Source of the DNA: Candidatus Poribacteria bacterium
GTDB lineage: Bacteria > Poribacteria > WGA-4E > PCPOR2b
DNA length: 64,000 nucleotides
NCBI GenBank assembly: GCA_022822785.1
Contig: JAJEAL010000053.1
Location: forward strand, 62,001 to 126,000
Reading direction: 5' to 3'
Shown here: positions 10,201 to 18,200 of the stretch, one piece after another
Position numbering within the stretch: the stretch's first letter is position 1
Layout of the letters: each line of letters starts with the position of its first letter
The notes under the pieces: model-generated
Seen by the model: only the letters and a program-made list of their open reading frames with translations
Database searches by the model: none
Told to the model about the DNA's origin: nothing
Program-made: the position numbers and the translations under genes

Positions 10201-10691
10201 TGCCGACCCGTATCACGGAACTGTCTCCAAATCACGCGGATCTGCACTACCGCGGCTTTTCCAAGATGTATCGCCCGACCCCCCACGCGCCACACCTGTT
10301 TGATTACAGTGAAGTTGAAACGGCGAAGCAGTGGCGGGATTTGGCGGGTAACTATACCCGATATGGAGAAGTAACACCCTTGATAGAAGATATTGACGAT
10401 ATGTATGTCATCTTGAATGCCGGGGACGAAATGACTGTCGAGTTCGATACGAAGGGATTGCCGCCTCTAGAAGCGGGGTGGAAGCGAGATTTTATCCTCT
10501 ATAGCGACGGGTGGGACAAGGATGGTGACATCAATACGCTATCTTCACAGACGGTTACGCCGCTGCCTTTTCATGACATGTCCACCTATCCGTATCCGGA
10601 TACAGAAAAGTACCCGGAGACCTCAGAGCACCGGCGCTATCAACTGGAATACAATACACGCCGCGTGACACATGAGCTGCCGCGCTTTTAA
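7203..10691 (+). CDS. Exported TPR-VCBS/FG-GAP-ASPIC (UnbV) protein
   Basis: 1162 residues from the ATG at 7203. An N-terminal export signal (LLSCFTLHVLLFVSISGANA) is followed by TPR units at about 40-190. Seven FG-GAP/VCBS-type calcium-binding motifs follow, such as DIDKDGDPDLY, DYDHDGDLDLF and DYDNDGDIDLF, at about 300-650, and form a beta-propeller. An ASPIC/UnbV domain (DGIGAKVELKTG) is at about 690-750. The remaining 400 residues contain no motif I recognise apart from a repeated beta-rich character. Such proteins are secreted or surface-held and are thought to bind carbohydrate or protein partners. An in-frame start at 7071 was rejected because it would translate a hairpin repeat and lose the signal peptide. 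Confidence 0.85.
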   Translation: MNFRTPKLMKSLLSCFTLHVLLFVSISGANAQETADETISAAIRHQNLGLAYLEESQPYQAIEQFQELVNLAPDESIGYGNLAVAHLRLKQREEAEAWVKRGLEVEPMDSQLHFISAEIYQSQGKTAEAIAAIQEAIRLAPDDLEVRYELVRHYLGQRNNPEATDEAIFHLRALRERTPANVVVLLKLANSFLRREQLNEAKRICMELNALLWDADEEFLKYLQQALLLIGQGDANGAARYIQIFENVQKRSPRYQQGIGELVTNILGHPIEEFSGGFKARVKAKRTPSIEVRFVDVTQEIGLGVLNGGCSSILLMDYDNDSDLDLYVSSAEPNFFRNEDGKFVLAAKIGRPGDVATFADIDKDGDPDLYLIGAERSVLLRNDGTGDFTEMADFSNFQSNQGSQSRGVNLFVDYDHDGDLDLFRADHRLKMYRSNAEGVFSDVSDQTFIPPKRPGARDAALGDFDDDGDTDLLIANDDNGCTLYTNLRQGKLAALTDEIGLPQNGAFTAVAVGDYDNDGDIDLFLTTDGGTPHQLYRNRGDGTYALDARSGEKAIDAAHGVSSSATHFLDYDNDGFLDLWLIGESQAVDGRGVFLFRNDGTGRFTNASNFLSDTVRSGRDGVVGDYDNDGDLDLFLINSNGGVVALRNEGGDQNSWLQVKLEGVNAGNNKNNIDGIGAKVELKTGELYQIKYVTEPITHFGLGQEKQGDVLRVVWTNGVPQNVITPKSNQRILEKQVLKGSCPFLYVYDGQTYQFVTDLLWRSPLGMVTPMGFLASAETTDYVKIPSQLMKPKADAYSIQITEELWETAYFDLVKLLVVDHPTGTQIFVDERYTPPPFPEFKIYTAKEVHRPVTALDHRGYDVSDALKAVDYRYAIEHEPGAFQGVVDPHSIVLDLGVVPDDQQLTLFLTGWIFPTDTSINVALSQSPSINPAFPYLQVRDEDGRWQTVINPIGIPAGKNKTICIDLTGKFLSDDRRIRITTDMQIYWDAASFTVGGDDVPTRITELSPNHADLHYRGFSKMYRPTPHAPHLFDYSEVETAKQWRDLAGNYTRYGEVTPLIEDIDDMYVILNAGDEMTVEFDTKGLPPLEAGWKRDFILYSDGWDKDGDINTLSSQTVTPLPFHDMSTYPYPDTEKYPETSEHRRYQLEYNTRRVTHELPRF

Positions 10692-10706
10692 GAAAATCGA
10701 CCTATA

Positions 10707-10815
10707 AGAGGGCAACCACAAGTGCTTGCCTCCCGATTTATCGGGGGGGTTGCCCCTACAAGAATCAACAAATGTAGGGTCAGGCTTCTTAGTCCCGATG
10801 CCTCGTCGGGGACTT
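10707..10815. repeat. Intergenic palindromic repeats (GGGCAAC..GTTGCCC and flanking hairpin)
   Basis: GGGCAACC near 10709 pairs with GGTTGCCC near 10748, with a nested hairpin built on CCCGATTTATCGGG. A second hairpin-like unit follows (GTCCCGATGCCTCGTCGGGGAC near 10793-10814, with small interruptions). The unit lies in the 159-bp gap between the VCBS protein and the dehydrogenase. No gene is seen in the gap. Confidence 0.6.
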
Positions 10816-10850
10816 GTGTCTGCCCAAAATACTTGCACGAGGTATGAAAA

Positions 10851-11867
10851 ATGCACGCCAAAGCACTTGTCAGTGACGAAAATCAGAACTTTAGCTATGC
10901 GGATGTCACCCTACCCGATCCGGGACCGGAACACCTCCTGATACGAACATTGTACAGCGGGGTTAGTATTGGAACGGAGTTTGCGCTGATCCGTAACAAG
11001 ATATCTACTTGGGGACAGTATCCAATATGCACCGGCTATCAAGGAATCGGTGTTATCGAGTATGTTGGTGACAAGGTCGATGCGTTCAAGGTTGGCGATA
11101 AGGTGTATTACCGCGATAACCGGGAGGGGATGCAGTTGTCCGGTGGCGTGGCGGTTTCAGCCGCATCCGGTGTTCATTGCTCTGCCGCTGTCGTTAATCC
11201 GCAAACGACGCACGGCTTAGAACTGCTGCCCGAAGGGGTTCCCGAAGATGCTGCGAGCCTGTTTGTCATGCCAGCAGTTGGCTTGAACGGCGTTGATACA
11301 GCAAACCCACGGATGGGGGATGTCGTCGCGGTTTACGGTGCCGGATTGGTTGGGTTGGGGGTTATGGCTGCCTGTAGCCATCGGGGCTGTATCGTCGTTG
11401 CCGTTGACCTTGAGCAGAACAGACTGGAGGTCGCCCGAAAACTCGGTGCGGATTACTTAATCAACGGTGTCACCCAGAATGTGGTCGAGGAGTTACAAAA
11501 AATTGCGCCTGAAGGTGCTGATGTCGTCTTTGAATCCACCGGCGTTCCTGCATGTGTTGATCCGGCAATTGAACTGTGTAAGCGGCACGGTAAGTTTGTG
11601 TATCAGGGGCATTACGGTACAGAACCGCTCTCCTATCAATTTGCCCTGCCCCACGGCAAGCGCCTGACGATGTTCTATCCGTGTGACGACGGTTTCGCAC
11701 CGTGCCGACGTGCTGTGCTCAAAAATATGGCGACGGGTGTCCTCCCGTGGCATCATGTCATTACACATCGGGTCGAATCGGAGGAGTCACCAGTCCTATA
11801 CGATGCTATCAACAGAAACGAAACCAGGAATGTGGTCGGTGCGGTCATACGATGGTCGAAAGATTGA
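10851..11867 (+). CDS. Medium-chain (zinc-type) alcohol dehydrogenase family protein
   Basis: 338 residues, GroES-like fold followed by a Rossmann domain with AVYGAGLVGLGV near 160, which binds NAD(P). Near the N-terminus the position usually held by the first catalytic Cys reads SGVSIGTEFAL, so Ser-Ile-Gly replaces it and the structural four-Cys zinc loop is also absent. This puts it in the cysteine-less group of sorbitol/threonine-dehydrogenase relatives that often act on cyclic or sugar-derived alcohols, possibly without catalytic zinc. ATG at 10851 with a weak ribosome site. The next gene, an epimerase, starts 41 bp downstream on the same strand and is probably co-transcribed. Confidence 0.85.
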   Translation: MHAKALVSDENQNFSYADVTLPDPGPEHLLIRTLYSGVSIGTEFALIRNKISTWGQYPICTGYQGIGVIEYVGDKVDAFKVGDKVYYRDNREGMQLSGGVAVSAASGVHCSAAVVNPQTTHGLELLPEGVPEDAASLFVMPAVGLNGVDTANPRMGDVVAVYGAGLVGLGVMAACSHRGCIVVAVDLEQNRLEVARKLGADYLINGVTQNVVEELQKIAPEGADVVFESTGVPACVDPAIELCKRHGKFVYQGHYGTEPLSYQFALPHGKRLTMFYPCDDGFAPCRRAVLKNMATGVLPWHHVITHRVESEESPVLYDAINRNETRNVVGAVIRWSKD

Positions 11868-11908
11868 TTATTGTGCCGTCCGAATATGTGCGGAAGAAGG
11901 AGCGTAAG

Positions 11909-12763
11909 ATGAGCGGAATACTAATCACCGGAACCAGTGGGTTTATCGGGAGTGCACTCGCTGAAGCGATAGCGCAAGACCATGACGTTTTCTGTATATC
12001 TAGGCAAAAAACAGAGGTAGAAGGCGTGACAGCGATTCAGGGGGATTTTACATCGCTTGACGACCTGCGGAAGTTAGACCCGCACCGGGTCGATGTTGTG
12101 ATTCATCTCGCCGCGGTAACAGGCGGAGGGACCGAAGCCGAACAACTGCGGGTCAACGTGTTGGGAACCCACCAGCTTGTGCGATACTTTCTGGCTGGCG
12201 GCTGCAAGAAATTCGTTCTTGCAAGTTCGATTGCCGCGGTCGGGTTCCAGTCTCCACTGTTCAGACCGTTGCAGCTGCCGATGCCCGATGAACACCCATG
12301 CCTGGATCGGATGGGGTACGGCTTCTCGAAGTATATGATGGAGGAGGTCTCGCGTTATCTGGCGCGTCAGAATGAAGACCTCGACTTTGTTAATATCCGC
12401 CTAGCGAGTATCGCTCCAGATGACCGTGGGTTGACACCTAGGAAAGTGGGACCGGTAGGACAGTGGGCGATGGGATCGATTTCGTACATGTATCTCAGTG
12501 ACACGGTGCGCTGTCTGACGCTTGCCGCCGAAGCCGCACATAAGCCGGGGGTTCGCATCCTAAATGCGGTGGGGACACAAGCTTGCGCCGAGGATACTGT
12601 CCCCGAAATTATCCGTGGGTGGTACGGGGCGGATGCTGATCGGATAGATCTCTCCCACTATACGCGCCCCGGACATGAAAGAGATCCTGTATACGAAATC
12701 CACCGTATCGAAGAAGAGTTAGGCTTTGTACCTGAACGGAGTGTACTCGGAAATGAGGAATAA
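11909..12763 (+). CDS. NAD-dependent epimerase/dehydratase (extended SDR)
   Basis: 284 residues. TGTSGFIGSAL at 7-17 is the TGxxGxxG nucleotide-binding motif of extended short-chain dehydrogenases, and YGFSKYMMEE supplies the catalytic YxxxK pair. These enzymes epimerise or dehydrate nucleotide sugars or reduce sugar-derived ketones; the substrate is not evident. The ATG at 11909 is chosen because GAAGGAG lies 7-8 nt upstream; earlier in-frame starts overlap the dehydrogenase gene and have no SDR homology. It is likely to act with the preceding medium-chain dehydrogenase. Confidence 0.87.
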   Translation: MSGILITGTSGFIGSALAEAIAQDHDVFCISRQKTEVEGVTAIQGDFTSLDDLRKLDPHRVDVVIHLAAVTGGGTEAEQLRVNVLGTHQLVRYFLAGGCKKFVLASSIAAVGFQSPLFRPLQLPMPDEHPCLDRMGYGFSKYMMEEVSRYLARQNEDLDFVNIRLASIAPDDRGLTPRKVGPVGQWAMGSISYMYLSDTVRCLTLAAEAAHKPGVRILNAVGTQACAEDTVPEIIRGWYGADADRIDLSHYTRPGHERDPVYEIHRIEEELGFVPERSVLGNEE

Positions 12764-12811
12764 TACTTAATTTGTGATGCGTAAAAAAAGCCGTTTTGAA
12801 TCCGTTGAATG

Positions 12812-12862
12812 CGTAGGGGTTGGGTCTCCCAACCCGTTGGGCGAGGAGACCTCATACCTACG
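12812..12862. repeat. CGTAGG...CCTACG nested palindrome
   Basis: Outer arms CGTAGG (12812-12817) and CCTACG (12857-12862) enclose a perfect inner 8-bp stem GGGTTGGG/CCCAACCC with loop TCT (12817-12835). It lies between convergent genes (epimerase and PhyH). Shorter relatives with GTAGG/CCTAC arms are at 27407-27440 and 31163-31187. Confidence 0.65.
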
Positions 12863-12938
12863 ATTGAGTGCTAATCAGCAAGTTACGGACACGCCTCACA
12901 TAAAAGTTAACAAAAGGCTAGCAACTTGGCTGCTGTCG

Positions 12939-13811
12939 CTAGCGTTTCCAGCGATAACGCACAGCGTCTTTCCCTGCCATCAACGCAAACTCCCACCGCT
13001 CACACCACGTCTTATAATCCGTCTGCAAGGCATCTGGGCGGAATTTGCTGCGCATGAGGAACGTCGGATAGAAGGGGCGTCCCGACGGTTGATAGGCGTC
13101 ATGATAGCGCAGATCAAAGCTCCAGCGAACTTCGTCCGACTCGTTGGCGAGTGCATGATGTAGCGTGTAGTTGTGGAATAGGATAAGCCCACCTGCGGGT
13201 ACGGGCAACGGCTTAGAGTGGATCGGCGGACGTTCTTCCGGAGGGATGTCCAATCCGGGCATATACGCATGTTGCCGTAGACCGTACTTGTGACTGCCGG
13301 GCAGCACCGCCAAACAACCGTTCTCCAACGTCGCATCTACGATAGGCACCCAGACGGTCAGCATAAAGTATTGATCTGTATCGGGCCAACACACGCCGAC
13401 GTCTTGATGGAAATGGGTCGGGGACCCGCCGGTCGCACGATGCGGCAGAACCGCTCGAATATGCTGGATGGGATTGCACACAATCTCCGAACCGCAGAGC
13501 GATTCCGCCACGTCCAGAATCTTCGGGTTTTTTAGAAAGTTGAAAGTTGCCTCGCCGCGTTCCTGCATAATGTCCAGATTACCCGCGACTTCCGGTACTT
13601 CCTTCGCTAGCAGCAGCAACCGCCGCGTAAATGGTTCGTCCTCATGCAGCGAACTCACCTTTCCCTCGGTGTACAACTTCTGTGCACGTTTGTCAATAAT
13701 ATCGGAGTACTCGTCAATGACTGGCTGTAGGTCGTCTGTATCCAGCACATTTTCCAACCGTAAGTAACCGTCCTCATGGAACGAAGAAATCTGAGCCTCT
13801 GTCAAGTGCAT
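12939..13811 (-). CDS. Phytanoyl-CoA dioxygenase (PhyH) family protein
   Basis: 290 residues of the Fe(II)/2-oxoglutarate-dependent PhyH family. The iron-binding HxD is His135/Asp137 (HFHQDVG), and the distal His is probably His218 in HHALANES, followed by Arg229 (EVRWSF) which should hold 2-oxoglutarate. The family hydroxylates diverse small molecules; the substrate is unknown. The ATG at 13811 is preceded by AAGGAGAT at good spacing; an upstream in-frame extension lacks family similarity. The gene converges on the epimerase gene across a 175-bp repeat-bearing gap. Confidence 0.9.
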   Translation of the reverse strand: MHLTEAQISSFHEDGYLRLENVLDTDDLQPVIDEYSDIIDKRAQKLYTEGKVSSLHEDEPFTRRLLLLAKEVPEVAGNLDIMQERGEATFNFLKNPKILDVAESLCGSEIVCNPIQHIRAVLPHRATGGSPTHFHQDVGVCWPDTDQYFMLTVWVPIVDATLENGCLAVLPGSHKYGLRQHAYMPGLDIPPEERPPIHSKPLPVPAGGLILFHNYTLHHALANESDEVRWSFDLRYHDAYQPSGRPFYPTFLMRSKFRPDALQTDYKTWCERWEFALMAGKDAVRYRWKR

Positions 13812-13905
13812 AATGTATCTCCTTGTTATTTGATATGCGGGACTGGTGCTTGCATAAGCACCCTCACCCATTCTGGACTCGTCACTGAAAACCCCTGAAC
13901 AATGA

Positions 13906-14127
13906 CTACGCCTGTGAAGCAGACAACAACGCCTTTTCAACGGCGGTAGGCAGTTGCATCAGGTGAAAGCGACTCGCTGTATAAGCATAATCTTTGCCAC
14001 TTTCATCTATAACGCGAATATAGCCGTGCGCCGTAGCGTCATCATCAGGAATCACACGATACAATTTCCCTACCTCCAGAGAAGCGGGGTATCCTTCACT
14101 GTTGAGACATAGGCCAAATTGTGGCAA
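13906..14127 (-). CDS. Small conserved hypothetical protein
   Basis: 73 residues starting at a TTG at 14127, preceded by AAAGGAAA about 5-8 nt away; no in-frame ATG is available, so the ribosome site decides the start. The compact sequence LEVGKLYRVIPDDDA followed by GYIRVIDESGKDYAY resembles a widespread small beta-barrel family of unknown function found in bacteria rich in toxin-antitoxin genes; no catalytic residues are apparent. It heads a run of small minus-strand genes (antitoxin, BrnT remnant, DUF4926) that looks like an accessory island. Confidence 0.65.
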   Translation of the reverse strand: MPQFGLCLNSEGYPASLEVGKLYRVIPDDDATAHGYIRVIDESGKDYAYTASRFHLMQLPTAVEKALLSASQA

Positions 14128-14266
14128 CTGGTTTCCTTTTTTATTTATGGTTAATCAAGAAACCGAAACTTAATTTGAATTCTCTCTCAACCAAGCCCAT
14201 GGCTTCATACAGCCATAAAATTACGGACTCTGCCGTCGACAGCAACGGCGATTTAGGATCGTTTTT

Positions 14267-14506
14267 TCAGTCGTTACCGTTCGCACCCCTGAATGTAGAT
14301 TTATGTTCTTGAGTGATTCGGATTAAAAATCGCAGCGCCTCATTTACCGATTCAGAATCCGGAAATACGGCAGCGACATCCGGCTCCAATTGGATAGATC
14401 GTTCCTTGAAACTCTGCCGCTTAGGACCAACCTTTCTTACTCGTAAGCTTTTCAAATCATACTCCGGACGGAGTTCATCGTCCATCTCAATATCAACTTT
14501 CTTCAT
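14267..14506 (-). CDS. BrnA-like / CopG-type antitoxin
   Basis: 79 residues from the ATG at 14506 (MKKVDIEMDDELRPEYD). The short DDELRPEYDLKSL segment and the C-terminal VNEALRFLIRI helix are typical of antitoxins paired with BrnT-type toxins. These bind their toxin and repress the shared promoter. The start codon overlaps the last 14 bases of the toxin reading frame, the usual translational coupling. An in-frame start 12 codons earlier exists but lies inside the toxin gene. With the toxin gene interrupted, the antitoxin may be an orphan or act in trans. Confidence 0.7.
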   Translation of the reverse strand: MKKVDIEMDDELRPEYDLKSLRVRKVGPKRQSFKERSIQLEPDVAAVFPDSESVNEALRFLIRITQEHKSTFRGANGND

Positions 14507-14765
14507 AATCTTCTCTTTCCCTTTTGGTTGCTTCTCTGGCACTAATTAAACGAATTTTATCCTCGCGCTCTGTATATGACACAATCAATAAACGACGCTG
14601 CTGCGACTCGCCAATAATAATATACCGGTCTTCATCATCAGAGCAGTCAGGATCGTAAAAGTCAATATAGAACAGATCATCAAAAACGGTCTTCGCTTCG
14701 TCAAACGAAACCCTATGCTTCGACAGATTGGTTTTTGCTTTGTTTTCATCCTACTCGAATTCCAT
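14493..14765 (-). pseudogene. brnT: BrnT-type toxin with in-frame amber codon
   Basis: From the ATG at 14765 the frame reads MEFE, TAG (14753-14751), then DENKAKTNLSKHRVSFDEA and continues to a TGA at 14493, about 90 codons in all. The fifth residue of BrnT proteins is normally Trp (MEFEWDENKA), so a single TGG to TAG change explains the stop. The rest matches BrnT: a DLFYIDFYDPD segment, then DEDRYIIIGESQQRRLLIVSYTER and the ending RLISAREATKRERE. BrnT is a ribonuclease toxin of the RelE fold. No good alternative start lies just after the stop, so the gene is probably inactive. Confidence 0.75.
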
Positions 14766-14857
14766 AGTCGTAACACTACTGTCTTACGCAGACGATTCAA
14801 TCCTCCGTTTCTTCCTCGGTCAACTCGACAGCAGATATTGGCTAGGCCTTTATCGAT

Positions 14858-15139
14858 TCATAGCGAAGTCATAATCTGATCACGGCGTAAACCAACTGAC
14901 TCACAGGTACGGCCGTCACGATCACTAAATTCAACTTCAAACGCTTTGCCATCTGCAAGAATTTCAACCACAGTACCGACTTGCCCACGTCTAAGATTAT
15001 ATTCGGGTAAATCACTAAGGACAACGCTATCGAATAGCTTGATGCAGTATCTCTGGACGTATTTGCCCTGAACCCCTTTACTGAAATCGTATTCATCAAG
15101 TAAATCCGGATCTTGCTGATTGAACACCGCTTTCTCCAT
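14858..15139 (-). CDS. DUF4926 protein with antitoxin-like N-terminus
   Basis: 93 residues. The C-terminal two thirds (IKLFDSVVLSDLPEYNLRRG through RDGRTCESVGLRRDQI) match DUF4926, a small beta-barrel family often near toxin-antitoxin genes. The first 30 residues (LLDEYDFSKGVQGKYVQRY) resemble the conserved start of a separate small antitoxin family, which normally continues differently. The join falls around YVQRY/CIKLFD, suggesting a deletion that fused two formerly separate genes. ATG at 15139 with a GAAGGGAT ribosome site. Function unknown; DNA or RNA binding is possible. Confidence 0.7.
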   Translation of the reverse strand: MEKAVFNQQDPDLLDEYDFSKGVQGKYVQRYCIKLFDSVVLSDLPEYNLRRGQVGTVVEILADGKAFEVEFSDRDGRTCESVGLRRDQIMTSL

Positions 15140-15267
15140 AGCTTATCCCTTCGCAAATACTTTCCGGTTGAAACCGCCGGGAAAACCTGATAGAATTAGA
15201 AACAATTATACAACCCCTTCCAAACCCTTGTCAAACCCAAAACTGTGGTTAGGAGAAAGCCCCAGCC

Positions 15268-18117
15268 ATGCGATTTCGGACAAAACTCCTACTTCTCGGT
15301 TTCCTCGTTCTACTGATTAACAGCGCGTACCTGATCAGCTTCGGGGAACCGACCCTATTTTATATCGGGAACGTCTTGTTTCACATCGTCCTCGGCGTTG
15401 CGCTAATTGTCCCGTTTATTGTCTATGTGTGCAAGCGTTTCGCCGGCATGTCGATTATCGGTAGAGGTGGGATGATCTTTCTGGGAATCGGGATAATTTC
15501 GGGCGTGTACCTGATGTTTGTCGGTGCCACGACGCCCAACCGCTGGCTGCTTGTCCTCCACATCGTGGCGGTGACACTCGGCGCGATCCTATTTGTCGGA
15601 CATCTATTGATTTTGGGGAGACACGTGGAGAACGAGTTTTCACGCAAGGCCTCACAAGTTACTGGGATTGTTCTGCTCGTTAGCCTGCTGTTTCCCGGTG
15701 GGGCAAGGCTGATCCAACACTATCGCCCCAACCCGGACTATCTGGTGACAAACCCGCTCTCCCCACCGACCAGTATGTATGAGGAGGGAGGCGGCACTGA
15801 TGGACCGTTCTTCCCTGCCTCCGTCGAGACCTATACCGGCGACCTGATCCCCACCGACTTCTTTCTGACCTCCCAAACCTGCGCCGAAAGCGGCTGTCAC
15901 CCGGACATCTACAAACAGTGGAACGAATCAGCACATCACTTCGCCTCCTTCAACAATCAGTGGTATCGTAAATCGATTATGTATATGCAGGATGTCAACG
16001 GGATCCAGTCCTCCAAATGGTGCGGTGGCTGTCACGACCCCGCAATCCTGCTGAACGGCGCGATGGATCGACCGATCCGGGAGAATTTGCACACACCCGC
16101 CGCCCAAGCCGGGCTCGCGTGTACGGCGTGCCACTCGATGGAAAAGGTCAAAGATACGATGGGCAACAGCGGATATGTCATCAAGTATCCGCCCCTGCAC
16201 GAAATGGCTGCCAGCGAAAATACTGCAATCCGCAAACTCCACAATTATCTTATCCGCCTCGATCCCGAACCCCATAAAAAGAGCTTCCTCAAGCCGTTCC
16301 ATCGTCAGAATACCGCAGAGTTCTGTTCCACCTGTCACAAGGTGCATCTCGATGTGCCGGTCAACAATTTCCGCTGGTTCCGCGGATTTAACGACTACGA
16401 TCAGTGGCAGATGAGTGGTGTCTCGCATCAGGGGGCGTTGTCTTTCTACTATCCCGAAGAACCGAAGAGGTGTGTCGATTGCCACATGCCGCTGGTTCCC
16501 TCCAAAGATGCGGGGAATCTCGACGGGAAGGTGCACAGCCACCGTTTTCCTGCAGCGAATACGGCGCTCCCTTTCGTGAACAAACACGACGACCAACTCA
16601 AGGTGACGGTCGAATTCCTCCAGAGCAATCAGGTGAGCGTGGATATCTTCGCGCTAAGTCCTGCGACACCGATCCAACCCCAATCCCATGGTGCAGCGGG
16701 TATCAGCACGTCCCCCGCCAGATCGCAATTGCGTACCTTCAGCATGATGGATGGCGGGAATCAAGGGCACGCTGTCGGCACAGTAACGGATATAACGAAG
16801 CTTGTCGCACCCATTGACGAAGGCAACGCAACGGTCCGGCGTGGCGAGGAGGTTCGGGTTGATGTGGTCGTTCGGACAAGGAACGTGGGGCACCGATTCC
16901 CCGCTGGCACCATTGACGCCTTCGATCTCTGGCTGGAACTGAAAGCAACGGACGAAAACGGAAAGGTCATTTTCTGGAGTGGACGGATTGAAGCGGAAGA
17001 TGGAAATGGACCTGTTGATCCGGGGGCACACTTCTATCGAGCGTATCTGCTAGACGAACACGGAAACCTTATCAATAAACGTAACGCGTGGGCGGCGCGG
17101 ACTGTCCTCTATGCGAACACCATTCCCCCCGGCGCTGCGGATACTGTCCACTATCGCCTCTTCATTCCACCGGATTGTGGGGAGGAAATCCATCTACACG
17201 CAAAGTTGAATTACCGCAAATTTAACTGGTGGCATACGCAGTGGGCCTATGCGGGGGTGCGCGATCCGGAGGATACCGATTTTCAGGTCGGTAAAGGCTA
17301 TGACAATGGCCGTTGGGTCTTCACAGGGGATACATCGAATGTCGCCGGGAAAATCAAAGCGATTCCCAACCTCCCAATCGTCCCGATGGCGGAGGATACG
17401 GCAACGCTACGGGTGGTTGACCGGGGTGAACCGAGCGAACCGGTAACCGGGGGTTCAGCCGCGAATCCGAAATCGAACGAGCGTGAACGTTGGAATGACT
17501 ACGGGATAGGGCTACTCCTTCAAGGCGATCTCAAAGGTGCGGAAGCGGTATTCTTGAAGGTCACGGAGATTGAGCCGAGCTATATGGATGGCTGGGTCAA
17601 CGTCGCACGGTGTCGGGTTCAGGAGGGCGATATGAGAGGGGCAGAAGATATGCTTGACAAAGCGATGGCGCTCCAGAAGGAACTTCCTCCCGACAACCCG
17701 CATCGAGCGAAGGTGCACTATTTCTATGCCTTGGTCCAGAAGGCGTACGGAAAATATGACGATGCTCTCGAACACCTACGGGCAGCTGCCCTCCAATTTC
17801 CGCGGGATCGGCGGGTTCTGAATGAGATGGGCAGGCTGCTTTACCTCCAACGGAAGTATGAAGCAGCGTTGGCAGAGTTTCAGAAGACGTTGGCGGTCGA
17901 TCCAGAAGATCTGGATGCCCACTACAACATGATGCTGTGTTACCGGGCGCTCAAGAATGAGGTGATGGCAGCGAAGGCGCAGAAACTTTATCTGCGGTTC
18001 AAGGCAGATGAATCGGTTGACGCTATCACCGGGATCACCCGTCGCGCTGACCCGTATGCGAATATCGAGCGTCAACGCATCCATGAGCACACTTCTGGAT
18101 TGATCGAACCGAAATGA
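15268..18117 (+). CDS. Membrane multihaem c-type cytochrome with C-terminal TPRs
   Basis: 949 residues. The N-terminus holds about five membrane helices (within residues 1-155). A periplasmic part follows with haem attachment sites CGGCH (252), CTACH (285), CSTCH (353) and CVDCH (402), plus CAESGCH at 205, a CX4CH variant; a cytochrome c554-like fold is suggested. After a beta-rich stretch, TPR units occupy about 735-910. The protein should carry four or five haems and move electrons between the membrane and a periplasmic partner held by the TPRs. AGGAGA lies 11 nt before the ATG. A perfect 15-bp hairpin follows 16 bp after the stop. Confidence 0.85.
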   Translation: MRFRTKLLLLGFLVLLINSAYLISFGEPTLFYIGNVLFHIVLGVALIVPFIVYVCKRFAGMSIIGRGGMIFLGIGIISGVYLMFVGATTPNRWLLVLHIVAVTLGAILFVGHLLILGRHVENEFSRKASQVTGIVLLVSLLFPGGARLIQHYRPNPDYLVTNPLSPPTSMYEEGGGTDGPFFPASVETYTGDLIPTDFFLTSQTCAESGCHPDIYKQWNESAHHFASFNNQWYRKSIMYMQDVNGIQSSKWCGGCHDPAILLNGAMDRPIRENLHTPAAQAGLACTACHSMEKVKDTMGNSGYVIKYPPLHEMAASENTAIRKLHNYLIRLDPEPHKKSFLKPFHRQNTAEFCSTCHKVHLDVPVNNFRWFRGFNDYDQWQMSGVSHQGALSFYYPEEPKRCVDCHMPLVPSKDAGNLDGKVHSHRFPAANTALPFVNKHDDQLKVTVEFLQSNQVSVDIFALSPATPIQPQSHGAAGISTSPARSQLRTFSMMDGGNQGHAVGTVTDITKLVAPIDEGNATVRRGEEVRVDVVVRTRNVGHRFPAGTIDAFDLWLELKATDENGKVIFWSGRIEAEDGNGPVDPGAHFYRAYLLDEHGNLINKRNAWAARTVLYANTIPPGAADTVHYRLFIPPDCGEEIHLHAKLNYRKFNWWHTQWAYAGVRDPEDTDFQVGKGYDNGRWVFTGDTSNVAGKIKAIPNLPIVPMAEDTATLRVVDRGEPSEPVTGGSAANPKSNERERWNDYGIGLLLQGDLKGAEAVFLKVTEIEPSYMDGWVNVARCRVQEGDMRGAEDMLDKAMALQKELPPDNPHRAKVHYFYALVQKAYGKYDDALEHLRAAALQFPRDRRVLNEMGRLLYLQRKYEAALAEFQKTLAVDPEDLDAHYNMMLCYRALKNEVMAAKAQKLYLRFKADESVDAITGITRRADPYANIERQRIHEHTSGLIEPK

Positions 18118-18133
18118 GTAAAAGGTAGTTCAG

Positions 18134-18167
18134 AGAAACCGAGTTTTTTCGGAAAAACTCGGTTTCT
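18134..18167. repeat. Perfect 15-bp inverted repeat (AGAAACCGAG family), possible terminator
   Basis: AGAAACCGAGTTTTT (18134-18148) and AAAAACTCGGTTTCT (18153-18167) flank loop TCGG, 16 bp after the cytochrome stop. T-tracts on both strands would allow bidirectional termination. A second copy with one G-T pair is at 19887-19920. Confidence 0.7.
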
Positions 18168-18200
18168 TTGGTTCTTTATTTGATTCCCAACACCCCGCTC

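Noticed and set aside
11702-11908. N-terminal extension of the epimerase
   Set aside because: It overlaps the upstream dehydrogenase gene in another frame, and a good ribosome site precedes 11909.
14585-14800. 71-codon minus-strand frame
   Set aside because: It is a shifted shadow of the interrupted BrnT frame and has no similarity of its own.
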